Assembly (NCBI RefSeq): GCF_900637305.1
Contig: NZ_LR134365.1
Coordinates: forward strand, 341,001-405,000
Direction: 5' to 3'
Source of the DNA: Cardiobacterium hominis
Lineage (GTDB): Bacteria; Pseudomonadota; Gammaproteobacteria; Cardiobacteriales; Cardiobacteriaceae
DNA: 64,000 bases
Shown in pieces: positions 52,896-62,596 of this stretch. The notes beneath the pieces are model-generated. The model did not search any database and was not told the DNA's origin. It was given only the letters and a program-made list of their open reading frames with translations. Position 1 is the stretch's first letter. The number at the start of each line of letters is the position of its first letter. The position numbers and the translations under genes are program-made.

Positions 52896-53758
52896 GGGCG
52901 ACCCCAGTCGGTTTGCAGCGGGCGGTGGTCGGAGGTATGCCACGGCAGGGCGCTGCTGTGGGCCTGTCCGTGGCGGACGAGGGCGTGGTCGAGGTTGAGT
53001 CCGAGCGGCAACCAAGTCGGCAAGCCGTTGCGCGTCGTTGTGTGTAATCCGGCGCGGCGCAACAGTTCGCGGTAGTGCTGCGAGTACGGGCTACTGTTGA
53101 GATCGCCGAGGAGCAGCGCGCTTTTTTCGGTGGCGAGGCGGTCGGCGAGGTGTCGCAAATAGGCGATGCGAGCGCGCGCAAGGTCGGCGTTAATCGGTGG
53201 CGGCGGGTGGGCGGCGTAGAGGGTACGGCCGTCGGCAAGTGTGGCGCGAATGTAGGGGTAGTCTTCAATGAATCGGACTTCGCAGGCAGCGAGCGGTGCG
53301 CGCGCGAAAACGGCAAGGGCAAACGGGCTGTTTTCTTCGTGTACGCAGCCATGCGGGTAGTGTTGGCGTAGCGGCTGCCAGCCGGGGTCGTGCAGCTGGA
53401 TTTCGGCGAGTGCGAGGATGTCGGCGTCCGCCGCGAGAAGGCGGGCACTTTCGCCGCGGGCGTCGCGGTTGTCGAGGTTGACGTTGTACCAGATGAGGCG
53501 GGTAGCAGCGCTGTCCGGCGGTTCAAGAACGGGCGGCCAGAGCGTCCAGGCGGTGAGGGCGAGCGCCCATGCTGCCCAGAGGTAACGCCAACGGTTGTGC
53601 AGGCAGAGCGCGGCAAGGGCGAAAACGGCCGCGTAATGCGGCACGAAATGGCTGAACAGTTCGGCGCTCCAGTGCAGCGCGCCCAGTTGGCCGATGAGCA
53701 GGACGGCGAGCGTGAGCCAGGCGAGGGTTTGCAGGCGGCGCGCGAGGTAGGTTTTCAT
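52892..53758 (-). CDS. Membrane-anchored endonuclease/exonuclease/phosphatase-family protein
   Basis: 288 residues. Two to three N-terminal hydrophobic helices (to about residue 75) precede an EEP domain: YNVNLDNRD, DILALAEIQLHD (the catalytic Glu), LLLGDLNSSPYS and the terminal TSDHRPLQTDW with Ser-Asp-His. The catalytic site probably faces the periplasm. Its substrate (nucleic acid, lipid or phosphate ester) is unknown. It is coupled to the creC-like gene by an ATGA overlap. Confidence 0.82.
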   Translation of the reverse strand: MKTYLARRLQTLAWLTLAVLLIGQLGALHWSAELFSHFVPHYAAVFALAALCLHNRWRYLWAAWALALTAWTLWPPVLEPPDSAATRLIWYNVNLDNRDARGESARLLAADADILALAEIQLHDPGWQPLRQHYPHGCVHEENSPFALAVFARAPLAACEVRFIEDYPYIRATLADGRTLYAAHPPPPINADLARARIAYLRHLADRLATEKSALLLGDLNSSPYSQHYRELLRRAGLHTTTRNGLPTWLPLGLNLDHALVRHGQAHSSALPWHTSDHRPLQTDWGRP

Positions 53759-53781
53759 GGTTTGTTATTTGAAGCGGCGCT

Positions 53782-55662
53782 TCAGCCTTTGTGCCGCGTC
53801 ACGCTGTCTTCGCGCGGTTGCCAGTCCACCGGCTCGCCGCGCAGCAGTTTGGCGATCATTTCGCGGGTGATGGCGCGGTTTACTTTGGCAATCGCCGCCA
53901 TGCGCTCGTTGCCGAAGCGCGGCAGGTTGGGGTCGTAGGCTTCTGCCATTTGTTGGGTGGCGTGGCGGTCGCGGTGGTAGTAAAACTCGCTGATTTCCTG
54001 GGCTTTTTCCGCGTCCATGCCGAGGACTTCCAGCGCGGTGCGCCCGGTGCGGATGGCGGCGTCGAAGGTTTCGCGGATGATGGCGCTCGCGCCCGCGTTG
54101 TAGAGTTCGTACACGTGGATGCGGTCGTAGGCGCGGGCGATGATGGGCAGGTTCGGGTGGGCGCGGCGCACGTGTTCGGTGATGGCAACTGCCTGTTCGC
54201 GCTGGTCAATGGCGATGATCAGCAGTTTGGCTTTGGCGATGCCTGCCGCTTCCAAAAGCGCCGGTTGGCTGGCGTCGCCGAAGTAGCTTTTCACGCCGAA
54301 GCGCGACAGGCCTTCGACGGTTTCGACGTCGTAGTCAATCACGGTGGTGTGGTAGCCGCAGCTGAGGAGGAGGTCGTCCACCAGCTGGCCGACGCGGCCG
54401 TGTCCCAGAATGATGATGGGGTTTTCTTCGGCGATGACGTCTGCTTCGCGCTTGAGGCCGTCGCGGCTGGCACGCGGCGCCAGCAGTTTGTCGTAGGCGA
54501 TAAAGAGGAGCGGCGTCAGCAGCATGGAGAGGGCGACGACGAGCAGCAGGCGTTCGGCGGTGTCTTCCGGCATGTCGCCATGTTGTACGGCGAAGGAGAG
54601 GAGGACGAAGCCAAATTCGCCCGCCTGCGCCAGCGCCAGGGTAAAGAGCGGCAGGCCGGTGCCGCGCAGGCGGAAGGTTTTGCCGAGTACGTACAGCACT
54701 GCCGCCTTGATTGCCATGACAGCGACGGTCAAGGCGAGGATGATGTGGTATTCGTGGCGCAGCAGCTCAAAGTCGATGCCCGCGCCGACGGTGATGAAGA
54801 ACAGGCCGAGCAGGAGGCCTTTGAATGGCTCCAGCGTGCTTTCCAGTTCGTGGCGGTATTCGCTGTCCGCCAGTACCACGCCGGCGATGAAGGCGCCAAG
54901 CGCGGGCGAGAGGCCGATGAGGCTCATCAGCGCGGCGATGCCGACGACGAGCATCAAGGCGGTTGCGGTATAGACTTCGCGCATGCGCGAGCGGGCGATG
55001 TAGCGCAAGAAGGGATGCGAGAGGTAGTGGAAGGCGGCGATGAGGCCGATGACGATGGCAAGGATGGCGGGCGCCTGGATGTAGCCGGGCAGTCCTTTAA
55101 ACAGCGTCGCTTCATGGCCACCCGCGCCGTGCGCCGCCGCCGTCAGCTCCGGCAGGGCAATCAGCGGCAGGAGCGCCAGCATCGGGATGACGGCAATATC
55201 TTGAAAGAGCAGCACGGAAAAGCTCGCCTGGCCGCCGGGGCTGTTCAGAAGGCCTTTTTCGCCCAGCGTTTGCAGGACGATTGCGGTGGAGGAGAGCGCC
55301 AGTACGCAACCGGCGGTAATCGCCACCTGCCACGGCTGACCGAGGATGAGGGCGAGGATGGCAATGGCGGCGATGGTGCCCAGCACTTGCAGGCCGCCCA
55401 GCCCCAGTAGTTTGGCGCGCAGTTTCCACAGCATCGCCGGTTCCAGTTCGAGGCCGATGAGGAACAGCATCATCACCACGCCAAATTCGGCAACGTGTTG
55501 CACGTCGTGCGTTTCCTGGCCGACCAGATGCAGGGTCGGGCCGATGAGGATGCCGGCGAGCAGGTAGCCGAGTACCGAGCCGAGGCCGAGTCGCTTCGAC
55601 AGCGGCACGATCAGCACGGCGGCGGCCAGGTAAATGAAGGCGGAGGTAAACAATGCGGTCAT
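53782..55662 (-). CDS. KefB/KefC-type cation:proton antiporter
   Basis: 626 residues of the CPA2 family: twelve to thirteen helices (GLGSVLGYLLAGILIGP, LSSTAIVLQTLGEKG, LSPALGAFIAGVVLADSEYRHE) and a C-terminal RCK/TrkA-N domain with IIILGHGRVGQLVDDLL. Such proteins release K+ under glutathione-adduct control. No kefF/kefG ancillary gene is adjacent. The start MTALFTSAF follows a good ribosome binding site (AAGGAGAT). Confidence 0.9.
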   Translation of the reverse strand: MTALFTSAFIYLAAAVLIVPLSKRLGLGSVLGYLLAGILIGPTLHLVGQETHDVQHVAEFGVVMMLFLIGLELEPAMLWKLRAKLLGLGGLQVLGTIAAIAILALILGQPWQVAITAGCVLALSSTAIVLQTLGEKGLLNSPGGQASFSVLLFQDIAVIPMLALLPLIALPELTAAAHGAGGHEATLFKGLPGYIQAPAILAIVIGLIAAFHYLSHPFLRYIARSRMREVYTATALMLVVGIAALMSLIGLSPALGAFIAGVVLADSEYRHELESTLEPFKGLLLGLFFITVGAGIDFELLRHEYHIILALTVAVMAIKAAVLYVLGKTFRLRGTGLPLFTLALAQAGEFGFVLLSFAVQHGDMPEDTAERLLLVVALSMLLTPLLFIAYDKLLAPRASRDGLKREADVIAEENPIIILGHGRVGQLVDDLLLSCGYHTTVIDYDVETVEGLSRFGVKSYFGDASQPALLEAAGIAKAKLLIIAIDQREQAVAITEHVRRAHPNLPIIARAYDRIHVYELYNAGASAIIRETFDAAIRTGRTALEVLGMDAEKAQEISEFYYHRDRHATQQMAEAYDPNLPRFGNERMAAIAKVNRAITREMIAKLLRGEPVDWQPREDSVTRHKG

Positions 55663-55737
55663 GCAATCTCCTTGTTTGTGGCGGGAAAAACGGGCGGAAA
55701 TTATAGCGGATAGGCGACGTGCGACGGTCAGCGGCTA

Positions 55738-55774
55738 TGAAAAAACCGCCGCGGGCGAATGCCGTTGGCGGTTT
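55738..55774 (-). terminator. Terminator of glnA
   Basis: On the minus strand the stem AAACCGCC / GGCGGTTT runs into a T run. It lies 23 bases past the glnA stop. Confidence 0.75.
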
Positions 55775-55796
55775 GGAATTTAGCAGCTTTTGGGAT

Positions 55797-57200
55797 TTAG
55801 CAGCTGTAGTACAGCTCGAATTCCAGCGGATGCACTTGCAGGCGCATCCGTTCGACTTCCTGGCGTTTGATGTCTATGTAGCTGCGCAGCAGGTCGTCGT
55901 TGAAGACGTCGCCCTGTTTGAGGAAGGCGTTGTCCGCTTCCAGCGCGTCCAGCGCTTCTTCCAGCGAGAAAGCGACTTGCGGGATGTTGTCGGCTTCTTC
56001 CGGCGGCAGGTCGTAGAGATCTTTGTCCATCGCCTCGCCCGGATGCAGTTTGTTTTTGATGCCGTCCAAGCCCGCCATCAGCAGCGCGGCAAAGGCGAGG
56101 TAGGGGTTGGCGGTGGAGTCGGGGAAGCGAATTTCGATGCGCCGCGCTTTGGGGTTGGTGATGTAGGGGATGCGGATGGAGGCGCTGCGGTTGCGCGCGG
56201 AGTAGGCGAGCATAATCGGCGCTTCAAAGTGCGGCACGAGGCGTTTGTAGCTGTTGGTGGAGGGGTTGGTAAAGGCGTTCAACGCGCGCGCGTGTTTGAT
56301 GATGCCGCCGATGAAGTACAGCGCCATGTCGGAGAGGCCGCCGTAGCCGTCGCCGCTAAAGAGGTTCTTGCCGTCTTTGATGAGCGAGATGTGGACGTGC
56401 ATGCCGGAGCCGTTGTCGCCGACGATGGGCTTGGGCATGAAGGTCGCGGTTTTGCCCGCCGCGTGGGCGACGTTGTGGATGATGTATTTGAGTTGCTGGA
56501 CTTCGTCGGCCTTGCGCACCAGGGTGTTGTAGCGCACGCCGATTTCGCATTGCCCGGTAGCGACTTCGTGGTGCTGCACTTCCACGCCCTGGCCGACGCG
56601 GGTCAGCAGTTCGCACATTTCGGCGCGCAGGTCGTGCAGGGAATCCACCGGGGCGACCGGGAAGTAGCCGCCTTTGACGTTCGGACGGTGGCCGCTGTTG
56701 CCGGTTTCGATGTCGGCGGCGCTGTTCCAGATGCCTTCTTCGCTGACGATTTCAAACATGACTTTGTGCATGCTGGTCTGGTATTTCATTTCGTCGAAAA
56801 TGAAAAATTCGTTCTCCGGGCCGAAGTTGGCGGAATCGGCAATGCCGGTGGCCTTGAGGTAGGCCTCGGCACGGCGGGCCAGCGACCGCGGGTCGCGCGC
56901 GTAGCCCTGCATGGTGTCCGGCTCGATGATGTCGCAGGTGAGGACGAGGGTTTTGTGCGCGTAGAAGGGGTCGATGTAGGCGGTCGCCGGGTCGGGCATG
57001 AGGATCATGTCGGAGTTGTGGATGCCCTTCCAGCCGGCAAAGGAGGAGCCGTCGAACATTTTGCCTTCTTCAAAGAAGTCTTCGTCGATGTCCGCCGGGT
57101 AGCTGATGTGGTGTTCTTTGCCCTTGCTGTCGGTGATGCGCAGGTCGAGGTATTCGATATTTTCGTCGTGGATGAGTTGCAGGATGTCGTTCGGGGTCAT
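55797..57200 (-). CDS. glnA: Glutamine synthetase, type I
   Basis: 467 residues. Motifs include [42 protein letters not shown], and the adenylylation loop [14 protein letters not shown] with the conserved Tyr. It is the main ammonium-assimilating enzyme. A minus-strand -10-like TATAAT lies at 57237-57232, about 32 bases upstream of the ATG. No ntrBC genes are adjacent. Length is normal. Confidence 0.97.
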   Translation of the reverse strand: MTPNDILQLIHDENIEYLDLRITDSKGKEHHISYPADIDEDFFEEGKMFDGSSFAGWKGIHNSDMILMPDPATAYIDPFYAHKTLVLTCDIIEPDTMQGYARDPRSLARRAEAYLKATGIADSANFGPENEFFIFDEMKYQTSMHKVMFEIVSEEGIWNSAADIETGNSGHRPNVKGGYFPVAPVDSLHDLRAEMCELLTRVGQGVEVQHHEVATGQCEIGVRYNTLVRKADEVQQLKYIIHNVAHAAGKTATFMPKPIVGDNGSGMHVHISLIKDGKNLFSGDGYGGLSDMALYFIGGIIKHARALNAFTNPSTNSYKRLVPHFEAPIMLAYSARNRSASIRIPYITNPKARRIEIRFPDSTANPYLAFAALLMAGLDGIKNKLHPGEAMDKDLYDLPPEEADNIPQVAFSLEEALDALEADNAFLKQGDVFNDDLLRSYIDIKRQEVERMRLQVHPLEFELYYSC

Positions 57201-57332
57201 GCGGTTGCTCCGGTTGTGTGGTAAAGGGCGCCATTATATGCGCGCGGGTGCAGGCGGTGGGGTTTAGGCGGTAAAATGTCGCCTTATCTGGCGGGTCCCC
57301 CGCTGTTTTTGTTTGTTATTGTAGAGGTTTTT

Positions 57333-58736
57333 ATGGTTGTTACCCGTTTTGCCCCCAGCCCGACCGGCGATTTGCATATCGGCGGGGTGCGTACCGCGCT
57401 GTATTGTTGGCTGCACGCGCGCCAGCATCAGGGCGTGTTCCGCCTGCGCATTGAGGATACGGATTTGGAGCGCTCGACCGAGGCGTCCACCCGGGTGATT
57501 CTCGATGGTCTGAACTGGCTCGGCCTGCATCATGACGGCGAAATCGTCTATCAAAGCAAGCGCTTCGCCGACTACGACGCGATTATCGAGCAGATGATTG
57601 CGCGCGGGCAGGCGTACTACTGCTGGTGCACACCGGAGGAGCTGGAGGCGATGCGCGAGGAGCAAAAGCGCCTCGGCCTGCCACAGCGTTACAACGGCAA
57701 ATACCGCGACGGCGGCGAACCGGTGCCGGGCGTGACACCGGCGGTGCGCTTCAAGAATCCGCTGGAAGGAAGCGTGAGCTGGCACGACAAGGTGCGCGGC
57801 GTAGTGACGGTCAATAACAGCGAGCTCGATGACTGGGTCATTCGCCGCTCCGACGGTGCGCCGACTTACAACTTCTGCGTGGTCGTCGATGATGCGGCGG
57901 CGAAAGTGTCGCTGGTCATCCGCGGCGAAGACCACGTCAGCAACACGCCGAAACAGATTAACCTCTACCGCGCGCTGGGATACGACGTGCCGGAATTTGC
58001 GCACGTGCCGATGATTCTCGGCGACGACGGCAAGCGCCTGTCGAAGCGGCACGGCGCGACCAACGTCCTCGATTACCGTCGCGAAGGCTACCTGCCACCG
58101 GCAATCCTGAACTATCTGGTGCGCCTTGGCTGGGCGCACGGCGACCAGGAAATTTTCAGCATGGACGAGATGTTGCAGTATTTCCGCATTGATGACGTGC
58201 ATAGCGCCGCGTCCACCTTCAACACCGAAAAACTGCGCTGGCTCAACCAGCACTATATAAAAGAATCGACGCCAGAAGCGCTGCTGCCGCAGTTGTTGCC
58301 GCATTTCGCCGCATTGGGCGTTACTGCCGATGAAACGACCGTGCTGCGCGCCATCCCACATTACCAGGAGCGCGCGAAAACGCTGAAAGAAATGGCAGAA
58401 CATATGGCGTGGATATTCGTCGCGCCGACGGCCTTCCCGGCGGATGCGGCAAAAAAAGCGTTCAAAGGCGGAGAAACCGCGCACTTGCTGCAAGACCTGC
58501 AAACGCGCATCGCCGCACTCGCTGACGTGAACGTGGAAACGCTGCACGATGCCATCGCCGCCTGCGTCGAAGCAAACGGCGTCGGCTTTGGCAAAGTCGG
58601 CCAACCGGCGCGGCTCGCCGTCACTGGCGGCGCACCGTCGCCCGATTTGGCGGTTACCCTGTCGCTGCTCAATACGGCAGAAATCCTGCGCCGTTTACAG
58701 TTCGCCGCAGAATATATCGCGCAAAATCAGGGCTGA
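57333..58736 (+). CDS. gltX: Glutamyl-tRNA synthetase
   Basis: 467 residues. HIGH-type motif HIGG (15-18) after FAPSPTGDL, KMSKS-type motif KRLSKRHGA, and the class-Ib anticodon-binding C-terminus. The ATG has AGAGG upstream. It is followed directly by tRNA genes that include two tRNA-Glu. Confidence 0.97.
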   Translation: MVVTRFAPSPTGDLHIGGVRTALYCWLHARQHQGVFRLRIEDTDLERSTEASTRVILDGLNWLGLHHDGEIVYQSKRFADYDAIIEQMIARGQAYYCWCTPEELEAMREEQKRLGLPQRYNGKYRDGGEPVPGVTPAVRFKNPLEGSVSWHDKVRGVVTVNNSELDDWVIRRSDGAPTYNFCVVVDDAAAKVSLVIRGEDHVSNTPKQINLYRALGYDVPEFAHVPMILGDDGKRLSKRHGATNVLDYRREGYLPPAILNYLVRLGWAHGDQEIFSMDEMLQYFRIDDVHSAASTFNTEKLRWLNQHYIKESTPEALLPQLLPHFAALGVTADETTVLRAIPHYQERAKTLKEMAEHMAWIFVAPTAFPADAAKKAFKGGETAHLLQDLQTRIAALADVNVETLHDAIAACVEANGVGFGKVGQPARLAVTGGAPSPDLAVTLSLLNTAEILRRLQFAAEYIAQNQG

Positions 58737-58757
58737 ATAAAAAAAACCGTCCCGCCG

Positions 58758-58786
58758 TTGACGAAGGCGTGCGTTCTGCATAAAAT
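58758..58786 (+). promoter_or_regulatory. Promoter of the tRNA-Ala/Glu genes
   Basis: -35 TTGACG (58758-58763) and -10 TAAAAT (58781-58786) with exactly 17 bases between. A GC-rich stretch (GCGCGCC) follows the -10 box, as at stringently controlled stable-RNA promoters. Confidence 0.8.
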
Positions 58787-58804
58787 GCGCGCCTTCCCGA
58801 ATAC

Positions 58805-58880
58805 GGGGCTATAGCTCAGCTGGGAGAGCGCCTGCATGGCATGCAGGAGGTCAGCGGTTCGATCCCGCTTAGCTCCACCA
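58805..58880 (+). tRNA. tRNA-Ala (GGC)
   Basis: A 76-base cloverleaf with acceptor GGGGCTA paired to TAGCTCC and an encoded CCA end. The anticodon loop ATGGCAT gives anticodon GGC. D-loop and T-arm (GGTTCGATCC) are standard. Confidence 0.96.
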
Positions 58881-58883
58881 AAT

Positions 58884-58959
58884 GTCCCCATCGTCTAGAG
58901 GCCTAGGACATCGCCCTTTCACGGCGGTAACAGGGGTTCGAATCCCCTTGGGGATGCCA
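58884..58959 (+). tRNA. tRNA-Glu (TTC), copy 1
   Basis: 76 bases with GTCCCC acceptor, CCTTTCA anticodon region giving TTC, GGGGTTCGAATCCCC T-arm and encoded CCA. It is followed by a GCCACC/GGGTGGC hairpin at 58956-58972. Confidence 0.96.
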
Positions 58960-59013
58960 CCTTTCGGGTGGCATCAATTTTTTCGGGAAACCATCACGCA
59001 GTTTCAAGCATCT

Positions 59014-59089
59014 GTCCCCATCGTCTAGAGGCCTAGGACATCGCCCTTTCACGGCGGTAACAGGGGTTCGAATCCCCTTGGGGATGCCA
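59014..59089 (+). tRNA. tRNA-Glu (TTC), copy 2
   Basis: Identical to the first tRNA-Glu over all 76 bases, 54 bases downstream. A recent tandem duplication kept identical by conversion is the simplest explanation. Confidence 0.96.
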
Positions 59090-59106
59090 ACTGCCCGCAT
59101 TTTGAA

Positions 59107-59128
59107 ACACGCTTAAGGCGTGTTTTTT
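59107..59128 (+). terminator. Terminator of the tRNA-Ala/Glu transcript
   Basis: Stem ACACGC / GCGTGT with a 5-base loop and six T residues. Confidence 0.88.
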
Positions 59129-59150
59129 CTTGCCTGCATTCCGGCAAAAA

Positions 59151-59186
59151 AATATATATCACGATGAACGCTCAGGTGTATGTAAA
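59151..59186. repeat. Dispersed palindromic repeat, copy 3
   Basis: The core ATGAACGCTCAGG and right arm GTGTATGTAAA match copies 1 and 2; the left arm is degenerate (TATATATCAC). It lies 91 bases before the aminotransferase start. Confidence 0.65.
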
Positions 59187-59277
59187 CGCCCGCCAGCCGC
59201 CGCAAAACCACATTGCCGAAAGCACCGCTTGAGCGTATATTGCCGCCTTCATTTCGCCCATTCCACCGGAGAACCCC

Positions 59278-60495
59278 ATGCGCAAAATCGGCAAATCGCA
59301 CAAGCTGGACAACGTCTGCTACGACATTCGCGGCCCTGTGCTGGCGGAAGCGATGCGCATGGAACGTCAGGGCTACGACATCGTCAAACTCAACATCGGC
59401 AACCCGGCACCGTTCGGCTTTAACGCGCCGGACGAAGTGCGCGAAGACCTCATCGCCAACCTCTCCAAAGCGCAGGGTTACAGCGAATCCAAAGGCGTCT
59501 TTGCCGCGCGCAAAGCAGTAATGCACGAAACCCAGCGCCTCGGTATCAAGGGCGTGACCGTTGATGACATCATCCTCGGCAACGGCGTCTCCGAACTCAT
59601 CGTGATGGCGATGCAAGCGCTCTTGGACAGCGGCGACGAAGTCCTGCTGCCGATGCCGGACTACCCGCTGTGGACCGCCGCCATCAACCTCTCCGGCGGC
59701 AAAGCAGTGCACTACCTCTGCGACGAGGAAAACGGCTGGAACCCGTCTATCGAAGACATCCGCGCCAAAGTCAGCGCCAACACCAAAGGCATCGTCCTCA
59801 TCAACCCGAACAACCCCACCGGTGCGGTCTATAGCGAAGAAATCCTGCGCGAAATCGTCGCCATCGCCGAAGAACACGGACTGGTCATCTTCGCCGATGA
59901 AATCTACGACAAAATCCTCTACGAAGACGCCAAACACATCCCGATTGCCACGCTGGTCGAAAGCACCCTGTGCGTCACCTTCAACGGCATGTCCAAAGCC
60001 TACCGCGCGGCCGGTTTCCGCTCCGGCTGGATGATCCTCTCTGGCAACCTGGAAATCGCGCGCGGCTACCTCGAAGGACTGGAAATGCTGTCATCCATGC
60101 GCCTCTGCGCCAACGTGCCGGCACAATACACCATCCAGACTGCGCTCGGCGGCTACCAAAGCATCTACGACCTCACCCGCCCTGGCGGACGTCTGCGCGA
60201 ACAGCGCGACCTCGCCTGGCAGAAAATCAACGCCATCCCCGGTCTCTCCATGACCAAACCGATGGGCGCACTCTACGGCTTCGTCAAAATTGACGTCGAG
60301 CGCTTCAACATCCGCAACGACGAGCGCTTCATCCTTGACCTGCTGCGCAGCAAACAAATCCTCCTCGTCCACGGTCGCGCCTTCAACTGGCACGCGCCCG
60401 ACCATTTCCGCGTCGTCTTCCTGCAATACAAGGACGATCTCAGCAGCGCATTAGACAAAGTCGCCGATTTTTTGAAAACTTACCAGCAAAAATAG
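59278..60495 (+). CDS. alaA: Alanine aminotransferase-like PLP enzyme
   Basis: 405 residues of the class I aminotransferase fold with NIGNPAPFGF, INPNNPTGAVYS, the PLP lysine in FNGMSKAYRAAGFRSGW and the C-terminal arginine in HFRVVFL. Sequence style is that of AlaA (formerly YfbQ), which forms alanine from pyruvate and glutamate. It is monocistronic, upstream of two tRNA-Asn genes. Confidence 0.9.
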   Translation: MRKIGKSHKLDNVCYDIRGPVLAEAMRMERQGYDIVKLNIGNPAPFGFNAPDEVREDLIANLSKAQGYSESKGVFAARKAVMHETQRLGIKGVTVDDIILGNGVSELIVMAMQALLDSGDEVLLPMPDYPLWTAAINLSGGKAVHYLCDEENGWNPSIEDIRAKVSANTKGIVLINPNNPTGAVYSEEILREIVAIAEEHGLVIFADEIYDKILYEDAKHIPIATLVESTLCVTFNGMSKAYRAAGFRSGWMILSGNLEIARGYLEGLEMLSSMRLCANVPAQYTIQTALGGYQSIYDLTRPGGRLREQRDLAWQKINAIPGLSMTKPMGALYGFVKIDVERFNIRNDERFILDLLRSKQILLVHGRAFNWHAPDHFRVVFLQYKDDLSSALDKVADFLKTYQQK

Positions 60496-60523
60496 CGCAT
60501 TGTAAAAAAAGCAAAAGCCCGCC

Positions 60524-60552
60524 TTGACGACCACTGCCAATCTCCTTAGAAT
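60524..60552 (+). promoter_or_regulatory. Promoter of the tRNA-Asn genes
   Basis: -35 TTGACG (60524-60529) and -10 TAGAAT (60547-60552) with 17 bases between, 19 bases before the first tRNA-Asn. Confidence 0.75.
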
Positions 60553-60570
60553 TCGCCGCCTCAATTCCAA

Positions 60571-60646
<76 letters not shown>

Positions 60647-60671
60647 AATTGAGGAAGACAAACACGACTAT

Positions 60672-60747
<76 letters not shown>

Positions 60748-60764
60748 AACCCAGAATTCCAAAA

Positions 60765-60787
60765 AACGCCCATTACGGGCGTTTTTT
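60765..60787 (+). terminator. Terminator of the tRNA-Asn transcript
   Basis: Stem AACGCCC / GGGCGTT with a 5-base loop and six T residues. Confidence 0.88.
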
Positions 60788-60854
60788 CTTGCCCGCAGAA
60801 AAAACCTATCCGCTACAATAGCGCCTCTTTACATTCAGGAAATCCAACACCCCC

Positions 60855-61835
60855 ATGAGCAAGCGATTGAGCGACGAGGCGATACGGCAACTGGTGCAGC
60901 AGGATATGCAGGCGACCGAAGCGCTGATGCGCGCGGAAATGCAGTCCGAAGTCCCGCTGGCAGAACTGGTGATGCAATACGCCATCGGCGACGGCGGCAA
61001 GCGCTTCCGCCCGCTCCTGACCCTGCTGAGCTGCGGCCTCTGCGACTACCGCGGCGAACACGCCATTACCGCCGCCGCCTTCATCGAATTCATCCACAAC
61101 GCCACCCTGCTGCATGATGACGTCGTCGATGAATCGGCGCTGCGCCGCGGCAAACCCTCTGCCAATATCGCCTTCGGCAACGCCGCCAGCGTCCTCGTGG
61201 GCGACTTCCTCTACACCCGCGCCTTCCAGCTGATGGTGCGCACCGGCAACAGCGCCGTCATCGCGATGATGGCCGATGCGGTCAACCTCATCGCGGCGGG
61301 CGAAGTCATGCAGCTCGGCAACATGCACGACCCGGACGTGGACGAGCCGCGCTACTACCGCGTCATCGAACTCAAAACCGCCGTACTGTTTGCCGCCGCC
61401 TGCAAAACCGCCGGACTGCTTGCTGGCCTTCCCGAAGCGCGCAGCGAACAGCTCGCCGTGTACGGCCGCAAACTCGGCATGGCCTTTCAAATCATGGACG
61501 ATCTGCTCGACTACACTGGCGACGAAGCGCTCATCGGCAAATCACTCGGCGACGACCTCGCCGAAGGCAAACCGACCTTGCCGCTCATCCGCGCGCAACA
61601 GCAACTCCCCGCCGCAGGAAAACAACGCCTGCGCGACATCATCGAAGCGGGCGACCGCGAGGCGATTGGCGAAGTCATCGCCCTCCTGCAGGCAACCGAC
61701 GCCCTGCCCTATAGCCGTCAAGCGGCGGAACGCCTTGCCCATGAAGCGGTGCAGGCGTTGACCGCATTCCCTGACAGCGCCTACAAGGACGCGCTTTTTT
61801 CGCTGGCGCAACGCACCACCGAACGCGAGCGCTAA
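60855..61835 (+). CDS. ispB: Polyprenyl (octaprenyl) diphosphate synthase
   Basis: 326 residues. First aspartate-rich motif LLHDDVVDES (Asp88, Asp89, Asp92) and second FQIMDDLLDYTGD, plus GGKRFRP near the start. It makes the isoprenoid side chain of ubiquinone or menaquinone. The product chain length cannot be fixed from sequence alone. Its stop overlaps that of the convergent TSUP gene. Confidence 0.92.
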   Translation: MSKRLSDEAIRQLVQQDMQATEALMRAEMQSEVPLAELVMQYAIGDGGKRFRPLLTLLSCGLCDYRGEHAITAAAFIEFIHNATLLHDDVVDESALRRGKPSANIAFGNAASVLVGDFLYTRAFQLMVRTGNSAVIAMMADAVNLIAAGEVMQLGNMHDPDVDEPRYYRVIELKTAVLFAAACKTAGLLAGLPEARSEQLAVYGRKLGMAFQIMDDLLDYTGDEALIGKSLGDDLAEGKPTLPLIRAQQQLPAAGKQRLRDIIEAGDREAIGEVIALLQATDALPYSRQAAERLAHEAVQALTAFPDSAYKDALFSLAQRTTERER

Positions 61836-62596
61836 AACCAATAACGGTGCGCCAACACCGCGCTCATGATGAGCGACATGGCAATCACCGCCGGGCGTAT
61901 CAATCGGTTTCCCTTGCTGATAATCAGCCCGGCGGCGAGACGCGCGCCGAGGATTTGTCCGACGGCCATCGCAACCCCCGCCAGCCAGACGATTTTCCCA
62001 CCGATGAGGAAAACCAGCAGCGAGACCAGATTGGTGGTCGCGTTGTAGGCTTTCGCTTCAATCGTCGCATTCTGCAGGGTGTAACCGCGCAGGGAAATCA
62101 GCGCCAGCATGAAGAAACTGCCGGTGCCGGGCCCGAGAAAACCGTCGTAAAAACCGATGGGCAGCGCCGCCGCGAGGGCGAATTTTCCGTATGGCAACCG
62201 CGCCTCACGCGCTACCGAGCCAAGCGACGGCATAAAGATAAAAATCAGCGCGACCACCGCCAACAGCAACGGCAGCGCCTGTTGCAGCGCTTCTTTCGGC
62301 AGATATTGCACCGTCAGCGTGCCGCAAGCGGCGCCGAGCGCGCAGGCGGCGATGCCCGGCAACAGGCGGCGGAACTGGATTTGCCCGCGTTTGACGAAAT
62401 ACCACGTCGCCAGCAGCGTGCCGCAGCTTCCTTGCAACTTGTTGGTGGCGAGCGCCGCGTCCGGCGGCAGCCCGGCGAGCAGCAGCGAGGGAATGGTCAG
62501 CATGCCGCCGCCACCCGCGAGGGTATCCACGAAACCGGCAACGATGCCGACCAGCGTCAGCAGTGCGAGAATCCAGAACGGCAGTTCAGCAAGCAT
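61832..62596 (-). CDS. TSUP (TauE/SafE-like) membrane permease
   Basis: About 254 residues and eight helices. Typical YfcA/TauE features are DTLAGGGGMLTIPSLLLAG, GFYDGFLGPGTGSFFML and the twofold repeat. It exports or imports sulfonates or other organic anions; the substrate is unknown. I chose the second ATG (62596) because GGGAG lies six bases before it; an ATG at 62602 would have no spacing. It overlaps engB by 11 bases. Confidence 0.88.
   Translation of the reverse strand: MLAELPFWILALLTLVGIVAGFVDTLAGGGGMLTIPSLLLAGLPPDAALATNKLQGSCGTLLATWYFVKRGQIQFRRLLPGIAACALGAACGTLTVQYLPKEALQQALPLLLAVVALIFIFMPSLGSVAREARLPYGKFALAAALPIGFYDGFLGPGTGSFFMLALISLRGYTLQNATIEAKAYNATTNLVSLLVFLIGGKIVWLAGVAMAVGQILGARLAAGLIISKGNRLIRPAVIAMSLIMSAVLAHRYWF

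Noticed and set aside
53791-57224. Two plus-strand frames of about 500 codons opposite the Kef antiporter and glnA
   Set aside because: Both are shadows of strongly conserved genes on the minus strand.
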